Shown in pieces: positions 8,401-16,929 of a stretch of DNA of 64,000 nucleotides (its first letter is position 1; the number at the start of each line of letters is the position of its first letter). The notes beneath the pieces were generated by a model that was not told the origin of the DNA, did no database searches, and saw nothing but the letters and a program-made list of their open reading frames with translations. This DNA is from Cyclonatronum proteinivorum. GTDB taxonomy: Bacteria; Bacteroidota; Rhodothermia; Balneolales; Cyclonatronaceae. A program made the position numbers and the translations under genes. The DNA lies in assembly GCF_003353065.1 (NCBI RefSeq), contig NZ_CP027806.1:3368501-3432500 (forward strand), read 5' to 3'.

Positions 8401-10988
8401 TGCGCGCGAATGGGCGCGTCGTAGGCAAAGGTGTCGCGCTCGTCGGCCCCGACCAGGCGTATGCCCGCAATACTATTGTAGGGGAGGTAGCGGAAGGACG
8501 TGGTGCCCGTGCTGAAATTGCCGGATTCCTCAAAAACGCGGGTCGTGAGGGTGCCTTGCAGCAGACCTGGCGAGCGGTCGGGCCTTTGGAGGCGGTGCGT
8601 GAAGCGGGTCTGACCCTGAGCATCAAGGCGACCCCGGAAGATTTCATCGGACTGCGAACTGAGTGCTCTCGCAGGATTATCAAAGGTGAACTGCGCGTAA
8701 TCCGTGAACCGGAGCGAGACCGCCCGCAGGCTCAGGCTCAGATCCGTGTCCAGATTTCCGGCTATGGCGCCATGCAGCCACTCGGCGCTGATGCTGCCGC
8801 TGAGCGTAGCCTGTGCCCCGCTCAGGCGGGTCTCGTCCGGCTCGGTGCGGATACGCAGCCGGTTCGGCTGAATGGTTTCGATGTTGATGTTTCGGGTGAA
8901 GGTGTTGCCGCCCACCCGCGCGCGCAGCTGCCAGCGGCCGGTTTCAGCGCGGGCTTCGGTCCGGCCGGCGAAAGTATAGAGCCGGTTCACGGGATGCACC
9001 GTGCGCCGCTCGGTCACCCGGCCCGACGGATCGAGCAGCTCAAAAGTCGCGGGATGTGCCGCCGGGAGCATGGACTCATCGGCCTGTATCATCAGGTTCA
9101 CAAAAAGCGAATCGCCGGGCCGCCTGACCCCGCGCTCGCTGTAGAGGAAGCCTTTCACGCCGCCTTCAACACGGGCGCCGGAAACATCAAACTCGCTCAG
9201 GGAAAGTGCGCCGCCTTCATTCAGCCGGAGGTACGCCCGCTCGGCACCCCGATTTGCCAGCAGCAGGAAGGGTTCCTGCTCAGGCGCATCCATCACCCAA
9301 AAGCCGTCGCTGTCGGTGCGCCCGGCAGCCAGGGTTTGCTGCTGAAAATCAAGCACTTCCAGCTCAATCCCCGAAAGCGGTCGGGCGGTGACCAGACTTG
9401 CGGCAGTGACGTGCAGCTTTCCGGATTCCGCGCGCTTGGCGATCAGGCCGATGTCGGAGGCCAGCGTATTGCGGCTTACCCGGCGATTGGAAGTGTAAAA
9501 AGAGCTGTGACATGGATTGTCGCGCTCCCGCCAGTCGTACTCGCCGAAAGCCCAGAGGGTGTCGAAGTATTGCCAGTAGTTTTCTTCTGCGACTGGATCA
9601 GGGTCCTGCCAGTTGGTACTTGCCGGACTTACGGCTGCCCCACCGTCGCAGGGATACAGCGACTGATGCTGCCGGAACCCCAGGGTCACGCGGTAGATGG
9701 CGCCCGGCTCGGGTTCGATAATGCGGCTGAGGTCAATCGCGTAACTATTCCGCTTGCCGGGTTCGCTACCACTGAGGGTGCTGAGCGGTATGACCTCACC
9801 GGCAACCGGCCTTCCCACTTCACGCAGCGACCAGCCGCCATCTCCCAGACGGCTCGATTGCAGAAACTGCGGGATGTTGTTTTCGAAGATGCGGACGACC
9901 TGCACATCGACCGCGCCGAGGTTTACAGCTTCGAAGGGCAGCAGCAGCTCGGTGCTGTTGGGGAGGATGACGCCGCTGCCGAGCAGACGGATCTGCGGCG
10001 GTTCGTGCGCGAGTGTCAGGGTTCGGGTTACCTCCTCTGCGAGGCGCTGTCCCTGTGCGCCGCGAATGCCGGAGGCCAGCAGCAGGCGCGCCTCACCAGG
10101 CTGCGCTGCCCGAGGATACACGAGCAGGCGGTTGTTCCGGATGATGACGCCGGGATCGGGCAGGCCTTCGAAGCGGACCAGCCCCGTAAGGTTTTGCGTG
10201 GCATCAAGCGGGTCGGAGAAGGAGACTTCGACGAAGGGTTGCTGCTCATAGACGACGCGAACATCGGTGATGGTGAAGCTGTCGCGGGAAGGCACCGTGA
10301 GGCGGGCATTGCCGCGGGTGCGGGCGCCGAGCGGACGGGCATCCCAGCTGAGTTCGAGCTCCTGCGGCTGCGCCTCGCGGTCGATGCCGGTGAGGGTGAA
10401 GCTGAAACTGCGGTCAGTTTCGCGGGTCACGACGGGGATGAGGCGCTGCCCCTTCAGCTCGGCACGCAGCACGCCGATGATGTCGGCGGTTTCGGCTACA
10501 TCGGCGGTGAGGATGCGTCCGCTGAGCTGCTGAGCGCCGCTGGGGGAATCCGGGTCGGGCTGCAGGGCTGCAAGCTGCACATCGAGGTCCTGAGGGATGA
10601 TGCCGAGCTCGAACACAAACAGACGGGACTCCCCGCCGGGAGCAAGCGCGCGCCCCGCATCGAAGGTGACCTGATACCGGGCGCCGTTTTCGAGGCGGGA
10701 GGCGGGTCGGAAAACGACGGTGCGCTCATCGGCCCAGCGCTGCTCGCCCCGCACCGAAGGCCGGAGCGTGAACAGGTTCGGATTGGCGTTCCGGATTGAT
10801 TCACTGACCGGGTTCACGAAGCGAACCACAATCTCAGAATCGCTGCTGAGGAGGCCGCTCGAGTAGGAGGCGATCTCCCCGCTAAACTGCCCGGGACTCG
10901 TGAGTTTTTCGTCTGAAGTTTTTCCGCAGCCGGAAAATAGCAGCAGCACAAAGCCAATGAGAATAGTACACCTGATGGATACCCGCAT
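5463..10988 (-). CDS. Alpha-2-macroglobulin family lipoprotein lacking the thioester
   Basis: This envelope protein of about 1841 aa belongs to the bacterial macroglobulin family, which traps proteases attacking the periplasm. I chose ATG at 10988; the longer frame begins with a TTG. The N-terminus (MRVSIRC, a hydrophobic stretch, then LLFSGC) looks like a lipoprotein signal with Cys21 as the acylated residue, although Phe at -3 is not ideal. Multiple beta-rich macroglobulin-like repeats follow, then a helical thiol-ester-domain-like region. Where canonical members have GCLEQ, this protein reads YPHSSLEAQ (Ser1387 and Ala1390 replace the reactive Cys and the Gln). Apart from two Cys in the signal region, I see only two other cysteines, in YPCDGG and NPCHSS. 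Covalent trapping is therefore unlikely. Its position upstream of pbpC matches the enterobacterial yfhM-pbpC pair. Confidence 0.9.
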   Translation of the reverse strand: MRVSIRCTILIGFVLLLFSGCGKTSDEKLTSPGQFSGEIASYSSGLLSSDSEIVVRFVNPVSESIRNANPNLFTLRPSVRGEQRWADERTVVFRPASRLENGARYQVTFDAGRALAPGGESRLFVFELGIIPQDLDVQLAALQPDPDSPSGAQQLSGRILTADVAETADIIGVLRAELKGQRLIPVVTRETDRSFSFTLTGIDREAQPQELELSWDARPLGARTRGNARLTVPSRDSFTITDVRVVYEQQPFVEVSFSDPLDATQNLTGLVRFEGLPDPGVIIRNNRLLVYPRAAQPGEARLLLASGIRGAQGQRLAEEVTRTLTLAHEPPQIRLLGSGVILPNSTELLLPFEAVNLGAVDVQVVRIFENNIPQFLQSSRLGDGGWSLREVGRPVAGEVIPLSTLSGSEPGKRNSYAIDLSRIIEPEPGAIYRVTLGFRQHQSLYPCDGGAAVSPASTNWQDPDPVAEENYWQYFDTLWAFGEYDWRERDNPCHSSFYTSNRRVSRNTLASDIGLIAKRAESGKLHVTAASLVTARPLSGIELEVLDFQQQTLAAGRTDSDGFWVMDAPEQEPFLLLANRGAERAYLRLNEGGALSLSEFDVSGARVEGGVKGFLYSERGVRRPGDSLFVNLMIQADESMLPAAHPATFELLDPSGRVTERRTVHPVNRLYTFAGRTEARAETGRWQLRARVGGNTFTRNINIETIQPNRLRIRTEPDETRLSGAQATLSGSISAEWLHGAIAGNLDTDLSLSLRAVSLRFTDYAQFTFDNPARALSSQSDEIFRGRLDAQGQTRFTHRLQRPDRSPGLLQGTLTTRVFEESGNFSTGTTSFRYLPYNSIAGIRLVGADERDTFAYDAPIRAQAVLVNAEGQPLANQSLTITIFELDWRWWWQRRDENLSQFFSSRSRSPLLSTTVRTNSSGQVNISLPAMQLDWGRYLLEVEAPGGHAAGKVFFMGWSGNEAEGGAPTRLTVETDREQYEVGETITLRFPGAHQARALVSLETGSEVLRSFWTETAPGMNEIRIPAEAGMSPTVYASVHVVQPHGQRFNDLPIRMYGVVPVTVNNPATRLQPVLGVPSEMRPESVAEIRVSEQRGRAMTYTLALVDEGLLDLTNFRTPDPHSHFYAREALGVRTWDVYDDVAGAYAGALSRILAIGGDLDLADLETAEVVRFRPMVRFLGPFTLASGSTAVHRVDIPNYVGSVRVMVVAGQDDAFGSAEAAVPVRQPVMVVGTLPRVLSPGERVELPATVFAMEDRIREVQLRLEANELFELRDDTRRRLAFSGMGDRLERFELRTGPLTGTGRIILHAQSGSEQGRDEIELSIRNPNPPVTQLFAQNLQAGESWDLNFDPVGAPGAGEALLEISAIPPVDLGRHIRFLNRYPHSSLEAQIARAFPHLYLSVFSGTGSDAGAAQQAESRRRVEEVIAALSRYQLPNGGLAQWPGQAVAQEWLSSFALHFLTEAERAGYFVPGSLKAPLRRFQQQAAGNWREVPDAPHSADLMQAYRLYTLVISGEAPLGSMNRLREVNALSAQARWRLAAAYQAAGMPEAASQLVRQAGTQISSYRETGGTYGSSLRDRAMMLESLVLLGLADQASRLMMEVSAEINRDEWFSPQTVAFALIAAARFAEAYPVSEQTAVRFEGTGIGSGQISGTQPLWQVPFEITETGTHRIELRNEGSGVVFARLLQSGIPAEDRSPAASSDLALDVQYFFPNGDKVDPARLRMGTDLIAEVRVTNPGSRGPLQNLALTQIFPSGWEIISTRGDNDAFREAASQADYQDVRDDRMLTYFSLPAGQTRIFRMHLTATYAGDFLLPAVSVHALHDPAVFARTTASRVEVHR

Positions 10989-11220
10989 AATAAAGCCCAA
11001 AAAAGCATTGATTTAAAATTCGAATACAGCTATCAGATAAAATAGGAATAATAGCAGGTAAATCTGCACATGAATCCCAATCCTCAAGCGGGTCATCTCC
11101 ACAAAAAGCTACGGTTTGCCTTGTTCAAACGCTTGCAGCGGAATGATTTTGAAGTCAAAAACCTTTAGTGCACCGTATTAGCTAAACCAAATTATTTAAT
11201 CAACCCTGAATCACTATCCC

Positions 11221-11796
11221 ATGACTCGTATACATATTTTAAGTACCACCGACCGGCCTGACTCTATGGCTTTAAAGGTTTCTGAATTTGTTAAACCTAA
11301 GCTCGAAGCCGAAGGCGTTGAAGTTGACATTATTTCTCTTCAGGACTTTCCCATCAAAGATGTGGCTGGCGGTCCCTACGGCAGTGATATACCAAGCGTA
11401 AAAGCATTTAATGAGCGTGTCCTTAACTGCGACGGTCTCCTGATGGTTGTACCCGAGTATAATGGCTCATTCCCGGGCATTTTAAAGCTTTTCATTGATT
11501 ACCTGCCTTTCCCGGAGTCGTTCGACAAATTGCCAATAGCCTTTATCGGCGAGGCGGCCGGAGCCTTTGGTGCGCTGCGTGCCGTAGAGCAGCTTCAGAT
11601 GGTTTGCAACTACCGTAATGCGTACCTCTATCCGGAGCGCGTTTTCCTGCAGCGTGTTTACAAGATATTTGATCCTGAAACCGGTATTTCGGATGAACTT
11701 CAGGCAAAACTTCTGGATAGCATGATCACAGGTTTCGCTGCATTTACAAGCCGTAATAAAATTGAGCGTCAGGAGAATGCCGGCGCAGCAGATTAG
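11221..11796 (+). CDS. NAD(P)H-dependent FMN reductase family flavoprotein
   Basis: This is a 191-aa flavodoxin-fold oxidoreductase of the NADPH-dependent FMN reductase/azoreductase group, which reduces FMN, quinones or similar acceptors in the cytosol. The characteristic motif VPEYNGSFPGILKLFIDYL (about residues 79-97) is the FMN-binding and dimer-contact signature. The N-terminal phosphate-binding loop region (LSTTDRPDSMALKVSEF) is a divergent form of the usual GSxRxxS motif. Length is normal for the family and the start is ATG. It stands alone on the plus strand and ends just before a strong hairpin terminator. The physiological substrate cannot be read from sequence. Confidence 0.9.
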   Translation: MTRIHILSTTDRPDSMALKVSEFVKPKLEAEGVEVDIISLQDFPIKDVAGGPYGSDIPSVKAFNERVLNCDGLLMVVPEYNGSFPGILKLFIDYLPFPESFDKLPIAFIGEAAGAFGALRAVEQLQMVCNYRNAYLYPERVFLQRVYKIFDPETGISDELQAKLLDSMITGFAAFTSRNKIERQENAGAAD

Positions 11797-11831
11797 TAAG
11801 GAATAAATCCACCCTACTATCAAATGGAAAC

Positions 11832-11870
11832 AAAAGCCCCTGCGAGTCTATGCAACGCGCAGGGGCTTTT
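11832..11870. terminator. Bidirectional rho-independent terminator
   Basis: A 13-bp inverted repeat (AAAAGCCCCTGCG / CGCAGGGGCTTTT) with a 13-nt loop is flanked by A and T runs. It lies between two convergent genes and can serve both. Confidence 0.88.
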
Positions 11871-11886
11871 TCATTTTCCAAATACT

Positions 11887-12426
11887 TTACGGGCTTTTTA
11901 TCTGATCCTCTTCCGATAATAGTTCTATTAACTTCTCAGCATATTCGATAAGCGTAGCATTGGTTTTGTTCCCGCAGCCCATGAGGGTAAGGAAGTCCCC
12001 GTTGTCCTTAAAGTATTGCAGAAAAGCCTCAGCACCAATTATGCCGTTCATGAAGAGGACATTTTTGGGTCGCGGCGGAATTTGATGATAACCGGATATG
12101 ACCTCTGACTTTATATTTCGTCGTTTTAAGGAGCGCTCAGCAGAAGCTTGCCCTTCCCCGGCTATATTTTCGCTATGCTGTTCTGTTCCGGCTTCCTGCT
12201 GCATAGCAATCAATGTATCAGCAAAATCTAAAAGCTCCGTATTGGTTTTTTTTCCACAATGCCGCAAGGTCGTAAAATCACCAAATCTTCGGTGATAGCT
12301 CAAAAAGACCTCAAGATTATCTATTCTGTTCATTACCAACACATTCAAAGCACGTTCGCTCAGGCCTTTAAAAACACTTTTCTTCTTTACTTCCTTTTTC
12401 TTTTCACTATTAAGCTTTCTTATCAT
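11887..12426 (-). CDS. Protein with two RpoA C-terminal-domain-like (helix-hairpin-helix) repeats
   Basis: This 179-aa protein has a Lys-rich N-terminus (KKKEVKKK) followed by two copies of one motif. Repeat 1 (about residues 20-73) reads LSERALNVL...NLEVFL...LRHCGKKTNTELLDFA. Repeat 2 (about 115-172) reads RPKNVLFMN...AEAFL...LMGCGNKTNATLIEYAEKL. The spacing and the (L/P)SxRAxNxL...CGxKT signature resemble the C-terminal domain of RNA polymerase alpha, which contacts DNA and transcription factors. No catalytic motif or signal peptide is visible. A nucleic-acid or protein-binding role is inference. The two repeats are joined by a polar, low-complexity linker. It is convergent with the FMN reductase gene and has its own upstream AT-rich region. 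Confidence 0.8.
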   Translation of the reverse strand: MIRKLNSEKKKEVKKKSVFKGLSERALNVLVMNRIDNLEVFLSYHRRFGDFTTLRHCGKKTNTELLDFADTLIAMQQEAGTEQHSENIAGEGQASAERSLKRRNIKSEVISGYHQIPPRPKNVLFMNGIIGAEAFLQYFKDNGDFLTLMGCGNKTNATLIEYAEKLIELLSEEDQIKSP

Positions 12427-12725
12427 AAGTCAAAACCAACCAAAAAATTAAATGCTTAGCTTCTCTGTCATATGTGTATTTTGAGCCTGCTAATGGCAAA
12501 TAAATCAGCACAACCGATAAAATCATAACGAAGGACTACTCTTATACTTCCAGGCGCATTTGCCTTTGAAGTTCAGCAATATTAAGATTGCTTAAAATAC
12601 CTGTTATTTCAACTTAAACAAAATGTAAAGCTGTCAATGATATTCAGCAATAAACCTGCCTCAGTTTGCAGTCTCCTATTATTTTAGCGCCTTAAACGGG
12701 ACATGAGATTCTATAAGCAAAGTAT
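12427..12725. other. AT-rich intergenic stretch between divergent genes
   Basis: About 300 bp separate the divergent alpha-CTD-like and AEC transporter genes. It must contain both promoters. I see no RNA gene, clear operator or repeat in it. Confidence 0.5.
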
Positions 12726-13640
12726 ATGTCAAGCATTGTTCTGTTAGTTGTATGTTTGTGTATCGGGGTGCTCCTCAGACGCGTAAAGGACTTTCCGGAA
12801 AATACGCCCATGGTTCTGAATCAGTTTCTGATCTACATATCCCTTCCGGCTCTCGCTCTGATTTACATTCCTCAGATCAGTTTAACGAATGAGCTGTTAA
12901 TTGCAGTCTCGACCTCATGGCTTGTATTGGGCTTTGCACTGATCATCATCCCCCTTTTGGGCAAATGGATGGACTGGTCACGCGGTACCGTTGGATGTCT
13001 ATTACTTACAGCCGGACTGGGCAATACCTCATTTGTCGGTTTTCCGGTAATTGAGGCGCTTTATGGTGCAGAAGCGCTCAAAATTGCGCTTATGGTTGAT
13101 CAGCCCGGATCTTTCGTTGCGGTGTCAACCGCTGGTATCATCATTGCCTGCACCTATTCAAGTACTGCCCTAAGGAAGCGGGATATCGCGAGAAAAGTAC
13201 TCCTGTTTCCGCCTTTTATCACCTTTATCCTGGCTCTGGGCATGAACATGGCCGGCATTCAGGCACAGGATATCCCGCTTGAAGTGCTGGAGCGGCTCGG
13301 GGCAACCCTTGCTCCTATCGCACTGACTTCGGTTGGCATGCAGCTCTCTTTCAGCCTAAAAAAGGAATTCATCAAACCACTTGTATCCGGACTTTCTTAC
13401 AAGCTGTTGATTGCCCCTTTCCTGCTGACCATACTTTTCATTTTCATACTGGGTGGCAGCGGTGATATTGTTAAGGTTAGCATCATGGAAGCGGCCATGG
13501 CACCGATGATCACAGGTTCTATATTGGCCATCATGTACGGACTTAACCCGCAGCTTGCCGCGCAGATGGTTGGCATCGGAGTGCCTCTTTCCTTTGTTAC
13601 CCTTTATGGCTGGTATAAACTGCTGGAAGTGCTGGCCTGA
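12726..13640 (+). CDS. AEC family (auxin efflux carrier-type) membrane transporter
   Basis: This 304-aa integral membrane protein fits the AEC family in length and in its ten or so hydrophobic segments, with an N-terminal helix starting directly at MSSIVLLVVCLCIGVLL. The segment GLGNTSFVGFPVIEALYG contains the family's conserved Asn/Gly/Pro region in helix 4. The C-terminal half repeats the pattern with EAAMAPMITGSILA. Bacterial members export or import malate, malonate and other organic anions. The substrate here cannot be assigned. It starts at ATG and is transcribed alone, converging on the flotillin-like gene with a 23-bp gap and no obvious terminator. Confidence 0.88.
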   Translation: MSSIVLLVVCLCIGVLLRRVKDFPENTPMVLNQFLIYISLPALALIYIPQISLTNELLIAVSTSWLVLGFALIIIPLLGKWMDWSRGTVGCLLLTAGLGNTSFVGFPVIEALYGAEALKIALMVDQPGSFVAVSTAGIIIACTYSSTALRKRDIARKVLLFPPFITFILALGMNMAGIQAQDIPLEVLERLGATLAPIALTSVGMQLSFSLKKEFIKPLVSGLSYKLLIAPFLLTILFIFILGGSGDIVKVSIMEAAMAPMITGSILAIMYGLNPQLAAQMVGIGVPLSFVTLYGWYKLLEVLA

Positions 13641-13663
13641 GCTTAAGTCGCGGCCTGCGGGCA

Positions 13664-14359
13664 TTATCCGTCAGGGTTCACGGTGATCACCACATCATGC
13701 TCAATCAGCACCAGTTTAAAATGCTGCTCCCAGTGCGCCTTCCGCAGCACATTGTGCAGGATGAGCCGGCGTAATTCCTCCGTATCGCCGGCCTTAATGC
13801 GAAGCAGCTCTTTGTGATAGCGGCTCAGATCGCGGATTTTGCGGTTGATTTCTTTTATAACAGGCTCTTCCGAAAAAGAATCAAAGGCAACCGACATAAT
13901 CGGACGGCGAAATTTTGCCTTATAAATATAGCTGAAAGACATCCCCGAAAAATCGAATGATCCGGATGTTTCTACCGAACGGAGCTCCTCAGCCTCCTGA
14001 ATGACTTCCGGAAGCGGCTTTCCGGAAAGGTCAACAAGGCAAACATGCCTGAAACCGGCACGAAGGGATTCAATGGTTGTTTTCTCAAGATATTCAAGGG
14101 CTTCGATCACCTGCAGCGGGTTTCCGCCGGAGGCTGCATGCAGCTGAAGTTTCTCAACGGGCACGGACTGCTTCAGGTTTTTTGAACGCTTCGCAGCTTC
14201 TGCGATATCTTTCCTAAAGCCTCCCCGAATAAATACATTTACCGCCTGCTGAAATGGCAGATCAACGCCGTACCGCTTGAACCGCAGTTTTTCACGATAA
14301 ATTATGCCGGTAAAAAGCAAAACGACGGTAAGCAAAAAATAAAACGGTATGAGTAGCAC
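13664..14359 (-). CDS. Small membrane-anchored protein resembling flotillin-like FloA
   Basis: This 231-aa protein begins with a single hydrophobic helix (LLIPFYFLLTVVLLFTGII) followed by a basic segment (REKLRFKRYG). Residues about 35-130 follow the pattern of bacterial FloA, including ASGGNPLQVIEAL (FloA: AGGNVDRVV.AL) and VCLVDLSGKPLPEVIQ (FloA: AIDLAGRDVLEAVQ). The long C-terminal part of FloA, normally about 330 aa in total, is not recognisable and is replaced by an unrelated ~100-residue segment. The only in-frame start I find is GTG at 14359. I read it as a shortened or rapidly evolving FloA relative, possibly organising membrane microdomains. It is divergent from the Smr gene. Confidence 0.75.
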   Translation of the reverse strand: MLLIPFYFLLTVVLLFTGIIYREKLRFKRYGVDLPFQQAVNVFIRGGFRKDIAEAAKRSKNLKQSVPVEKLQLHAASGGNPLQVIEALEYLEKTTIESLRAGFRHVCLVDLSGKPLPEVIQEAEELRSVETSGSFDFSGMSFSYIYKAKFRRPIMSVAFDSFSEEPVIKEINRKIRDLSRYHKELLRIKAGDTEELRRLILHNVLRKAHWEQHFKLVLIEHDVVITVNPDG

Positions 14360-14583
14360 TGATGAGCTATTTAGTATTTATTAAATTAACCGGCAATCCG
14401 GACACCGGCAGGTATGCAAAAGCAGGCAACTACGTCAGCGATAAGATAAGTGCTTCATACACCATCTTCCACAGCATCGCTGAACTCCGCCTGCCGCACG
14501 TCGGTTATCACAGCAAAACTGATCTCCCTGTTCGCACCGGCAAGCGAATTTCTATTGTTAACCCAAAATCACCTGAGCGATTC

Positions 14584-14838
14584 ATGGCAAAGCTTAAACT
14601 GGACCTGCACGAGATTTACAACAAAGGTCACCTCATCGACCGCGCGCTGGAAGAAATTATTGAAGAAGCCGTATCCCGAAAAATCAGGTTGGTTGAGATT
14701 ATTCCCGGCAAAGGCAGCGGACAGCTTAAAAAGAAGGTGATACGCTTTTTACAGCAAAAGCACATCAAGCCCTATTATCATCGCATGGAAAAAGACAGCA
14801 AAAACTTCGGGCGCTTGTTTGTACATTTCCGGTTCTGA
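14584..14838 (+). CDS. Small Smr (MutS2 C-terminal-like) domain protein
   Basis: The 84-aa product is a single Smr domain, the putative nuclease/nucleic-acid-binding module first named in MutS2. The signature LDLHEIYNKG at the N-terminus and IIPGKGSGQLKKKVIRFL in the middle match the conserved LDLHG and HGxGxGxLr motifs. I chose the internal ATG at 14584 because it starts exactly at the domain. The frame is open back to an ATG at 14362 (158 aa), but that start would leave only 2 bp to the divergent neighbour and no room for either promoter. Stand-alone Smr proteins of this size are common in Bacteroidota-related phyla. Confidence 0.8.
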   Translation: MAKLKLDLHEIYNKGHLIDRALEEIIEEAVSRKIRLVEIIPGKGSGQLKKKVIRFLQQKHIKPYYHRMEKDSKNFGRLFVHFRF

Positions 14839-14891
14839 TTTAAACCGCATGCTTTAAGCATCCCTAACAGATTCGACGCCAAAATAAGCCC

Positions 14892-15686
14892 ATGACTGTA
14901 TCCAAATCGCTCACCTATACCCGCTACCTCAAAATCAACGAGCTGCTCGCGCTTCAGGAATGCAAGTCCGATCCTGAAGAACACGATGAAACCTTGTTCA
15001 TCATCATTCATCAAACATACGAGCTTTGGTTTAAACAAATTCTGCATGAATTTGATCTGCTCAGACAGGAACTGAATGCGGGGCGTACCTGGACGAGCAT
15101 TAAAACCATGCGACGCATCCTCACGATTATGAAAACCCTTGTCGGACAAATCGACATACTTGAGACCATGACGCCCCTTTCCTTTAATCAGTTCCGGAAA
15201 TTCCTGGACAGCTCCAGCGGGTTTCAGTCTGTGCAGTTTCGCGAAATGGAAATACTCTGCGGTTTGCGGTATCCATTGATGACCAACGCGCACCGCGAAA
15301 ATCAGCCCGCACTCGACATCATTAAAGGCCGTATGGAAGAACAGACCCTTTGGGAAGCGTTTATTACCTACCTCCAAAAACAGGGTCACAGCGCAAAAAT
15401 TCCGGACAGGGTTAATGATAAAGGACTGATGTTCGAACCCCATCCGCACAATCAGCAGGTTCTGACTGATGTCATGCATAATGATCCTGAGTCATCGGTA
15501 CTCTGTGAGCTGTTTGTTGATTTTGATGAAGGGCTGCAGGAATGGCGCTACCGGCATGTAAAAATGGTTGAGCGCACCATCGGAACCAAAAAAGGCACCG
15601 GTGGTTCGGACGGCGTCGGCTACCTCAGGAAAACGACCAACACCCCTATTTTCCCTGATTTATGGGCTATCAGGGCATATATCTGA
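14892..15686 (+). CDS. kynA: Tryptophan 2,3-dioxygenase family protein
   Basis: This 264-aa all-helical haem enzyme opens the indole ring of L-tryptophan to give N-formylkynurenine, the first step of the kynurenine route. The substrate/haem pocket motif FIIIHQTYELWFKQI lies at residues 36-50. The proximal haem ligand is probably His222 in WRYRHVKMVERTIG, followed by the substrate loop GTKKGTGGSDGVGYL. Length fits bacterial members. It starts at ATG, 53 bp after the Smr gene on the same strand. No other kynurenine-pathway gene is nearby, so activity toward tryptophan rather than another indole is inferred from the motifs. Confidence 0.9.
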   Translation: MTVSKSLTYTRYLKINELLALQECKSDPEEHDETLFIIIHQTYELWFKQILHEFDLLRQELNAGRTWTSIKTMRRILTIMKTLVGQIDILETMTPLSFNQFRKFLDSSSGFQSVQFREMEILCGLRYPLMTNAHRENQPALDIIKGRMEEQTLWEAFITYLQKQGHSAKIPDRVNDKGLMFEPHPHNQQVLTDVMHNDPESSVLCELFVDFDEGLQEWRYRHVKMVERTIGTKKGTGGSDGVGYLRKTTNTPIFPDLWAIRAYI

Positions 15687-15832
15687 TTTTTTCTGCCGCT
15701 GAAGTGAAAGGTTTTTTCTTTTCGGAACTCTGAACGATGTCAAAACAGAATTAAAGTCATCGGGACTTTCAATTCACATACTTTATACATATACTTTGAG
15801 CAAAATCATACTCTCCAAACTTATTACTCGAT

Positions 15833-16912
15833 ATGGCAAATTCAGACAGACAGAAAGCGATTGACCTGGCCTTAGGGCAAATTGAGAAGCAGCATGGCAA
15901 AGGCACCATCATGCGGCTTGGCGATACTCCTATCGTTAACATACCCGTAATTTCTTCCGGGTCTATGATGATCGACGCCGCACTCGGCGTCGGAGGCTTC
16001 CCGCGGGGTCGTATAGTTGAGATTTACGGACCGGAGTCATCCGGTAAAACTACCCTTGCCCTGCACGTGATAGCCGAAGCGCAAAAAAAAGGCGGCTATG
16101 CGGCGTTTATTGACGCGGAAAATGCGTTCGATGCCAAATATGCCAAATCGCTGGGCATTAAAACAGACGAACTGCTTGTATCACAACCCGACAGCGGTGA
16201 GCAGGCACTTGAGATTACCGAGACCCTGATTCGTTCTGCCGCGCTCGACGTAGTGGTAGTCGATTCAGTTGCCGCACTCGTACCCCGCGCCGAACTTGAT
16301 GGCGAAATGGGTGATTCACATATGGGTCTTCAGGCCCGACTGATGTCACAGGCGCTGCGAAAGCTTACCGGTATCGTAAACAAGACGCATACCTGTGTGA
16401 TCTTCATCAATCAGATTCGTGAAAAAATTGGCGTGATGTTCGGGAACCCGGAAACAACGACCGGCGGACGCGCCCTTAAGTTCTACTCTTCGGTACGTGT
16501 GGATATCCGCCGCATCGGTACCATTAAAAAGTCAGATGAAGTAGTGGGTAACCGTACCAAAGTCAAGATTGTGAAAAACAAGGTCGCCCCGCCCTTCCGG
16601 GAAGTCGAGTTCAACATTGAGTACGGCAAAGGCATTTCGAGAATGGGCGAGCTGCTCGACCTTGCGGTGCAGTTCGATATTATTCAGAAACGCGGAAGCT
16701 GGTACCGCTACGATGGTGAGCCCATCGGGCAGGGCGCAGACGCGGCCCTTCAGTTTCTCACGGAAGATCCTGAACTGACCAACCGCATTGAAAAAATTGT
16801 GCGCGCCAAACTTATGCCGGATACCCTCACCGAAGAGGAAACCGCAGAAGCGGCAGCAGCCGGCGAAGCCCTGACCGCAGCGGCCAACACCAACGGAAAG
16901 GGCAAAAGCTAA
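15833..16912 (+). CDS. recA: Recombinase RecA
   Basis: RecA forms ATP-dependent filaments on single-stranded DNA, drives homologous strand exchange and triggers SOS self-cleavage reactions. The 359-aa product has the Walker A motif [12 protein letters not shown], the Walker B segment [12 protein letters not shown], loop L1 with [20 protein letters not shown], loop L2 with [22 protein letters not shown], and an acidic, Ala-rich C-terminal tail. The ATG start gives the usual short N-terminus. It is followed after 17 bp by recX, its standard regulator. I could not identify a LexA box upstream with confidence. Confidence 0.98.
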   Translation: MANSDRQKAIDLALGQIEKQHGKGTIMRLGDTPIVNIPVISSGSMMIDAALGVGGFPRGRIVEIYGPESSGKTTLALHVIAEAQKKGGYAAFIDAENAFDAKYAKSLGIKTDELLVSQPDSGEQALEITETLIRSAALDVVVVDSVAALVPRAELDGEMGDSHMGLQARLMSQALRKLTGIVNKTHTCVIFINQIREKIGVMFGNPETTTGGRALKFYSSVRVDIRRIGTIKKSDEVVGNRTKVKIVKNKVAPPFREVEFNIEYGKGISRMGELLDLAVQFDIIQKRGSWYRYDGEPIGQGADAALQFLTEDPELTNRIEKIVRAKLMPDTLTEEETAEAAAAGEALTAAANTNGKGKS

Positions 16913-16929
16913 GCCCGATCCGCACGTGA

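Noticed and set aside
8358-10799. 813-codon plus-strand open frame antisense to the macroglobulin gene
   Set aside because: It mirrors the GC-biased codon positions of a clear gene on the other strand and has no recognisable domain, signal peptide or start context.
15690-15832. Possible LexA box or Bacteroidota-type promoter (TATACTTTG) upstream of recA
   Set aside because: The -7-like sequence has the wrong internal spacing and no matching -33 element or palindromic operator stood out.
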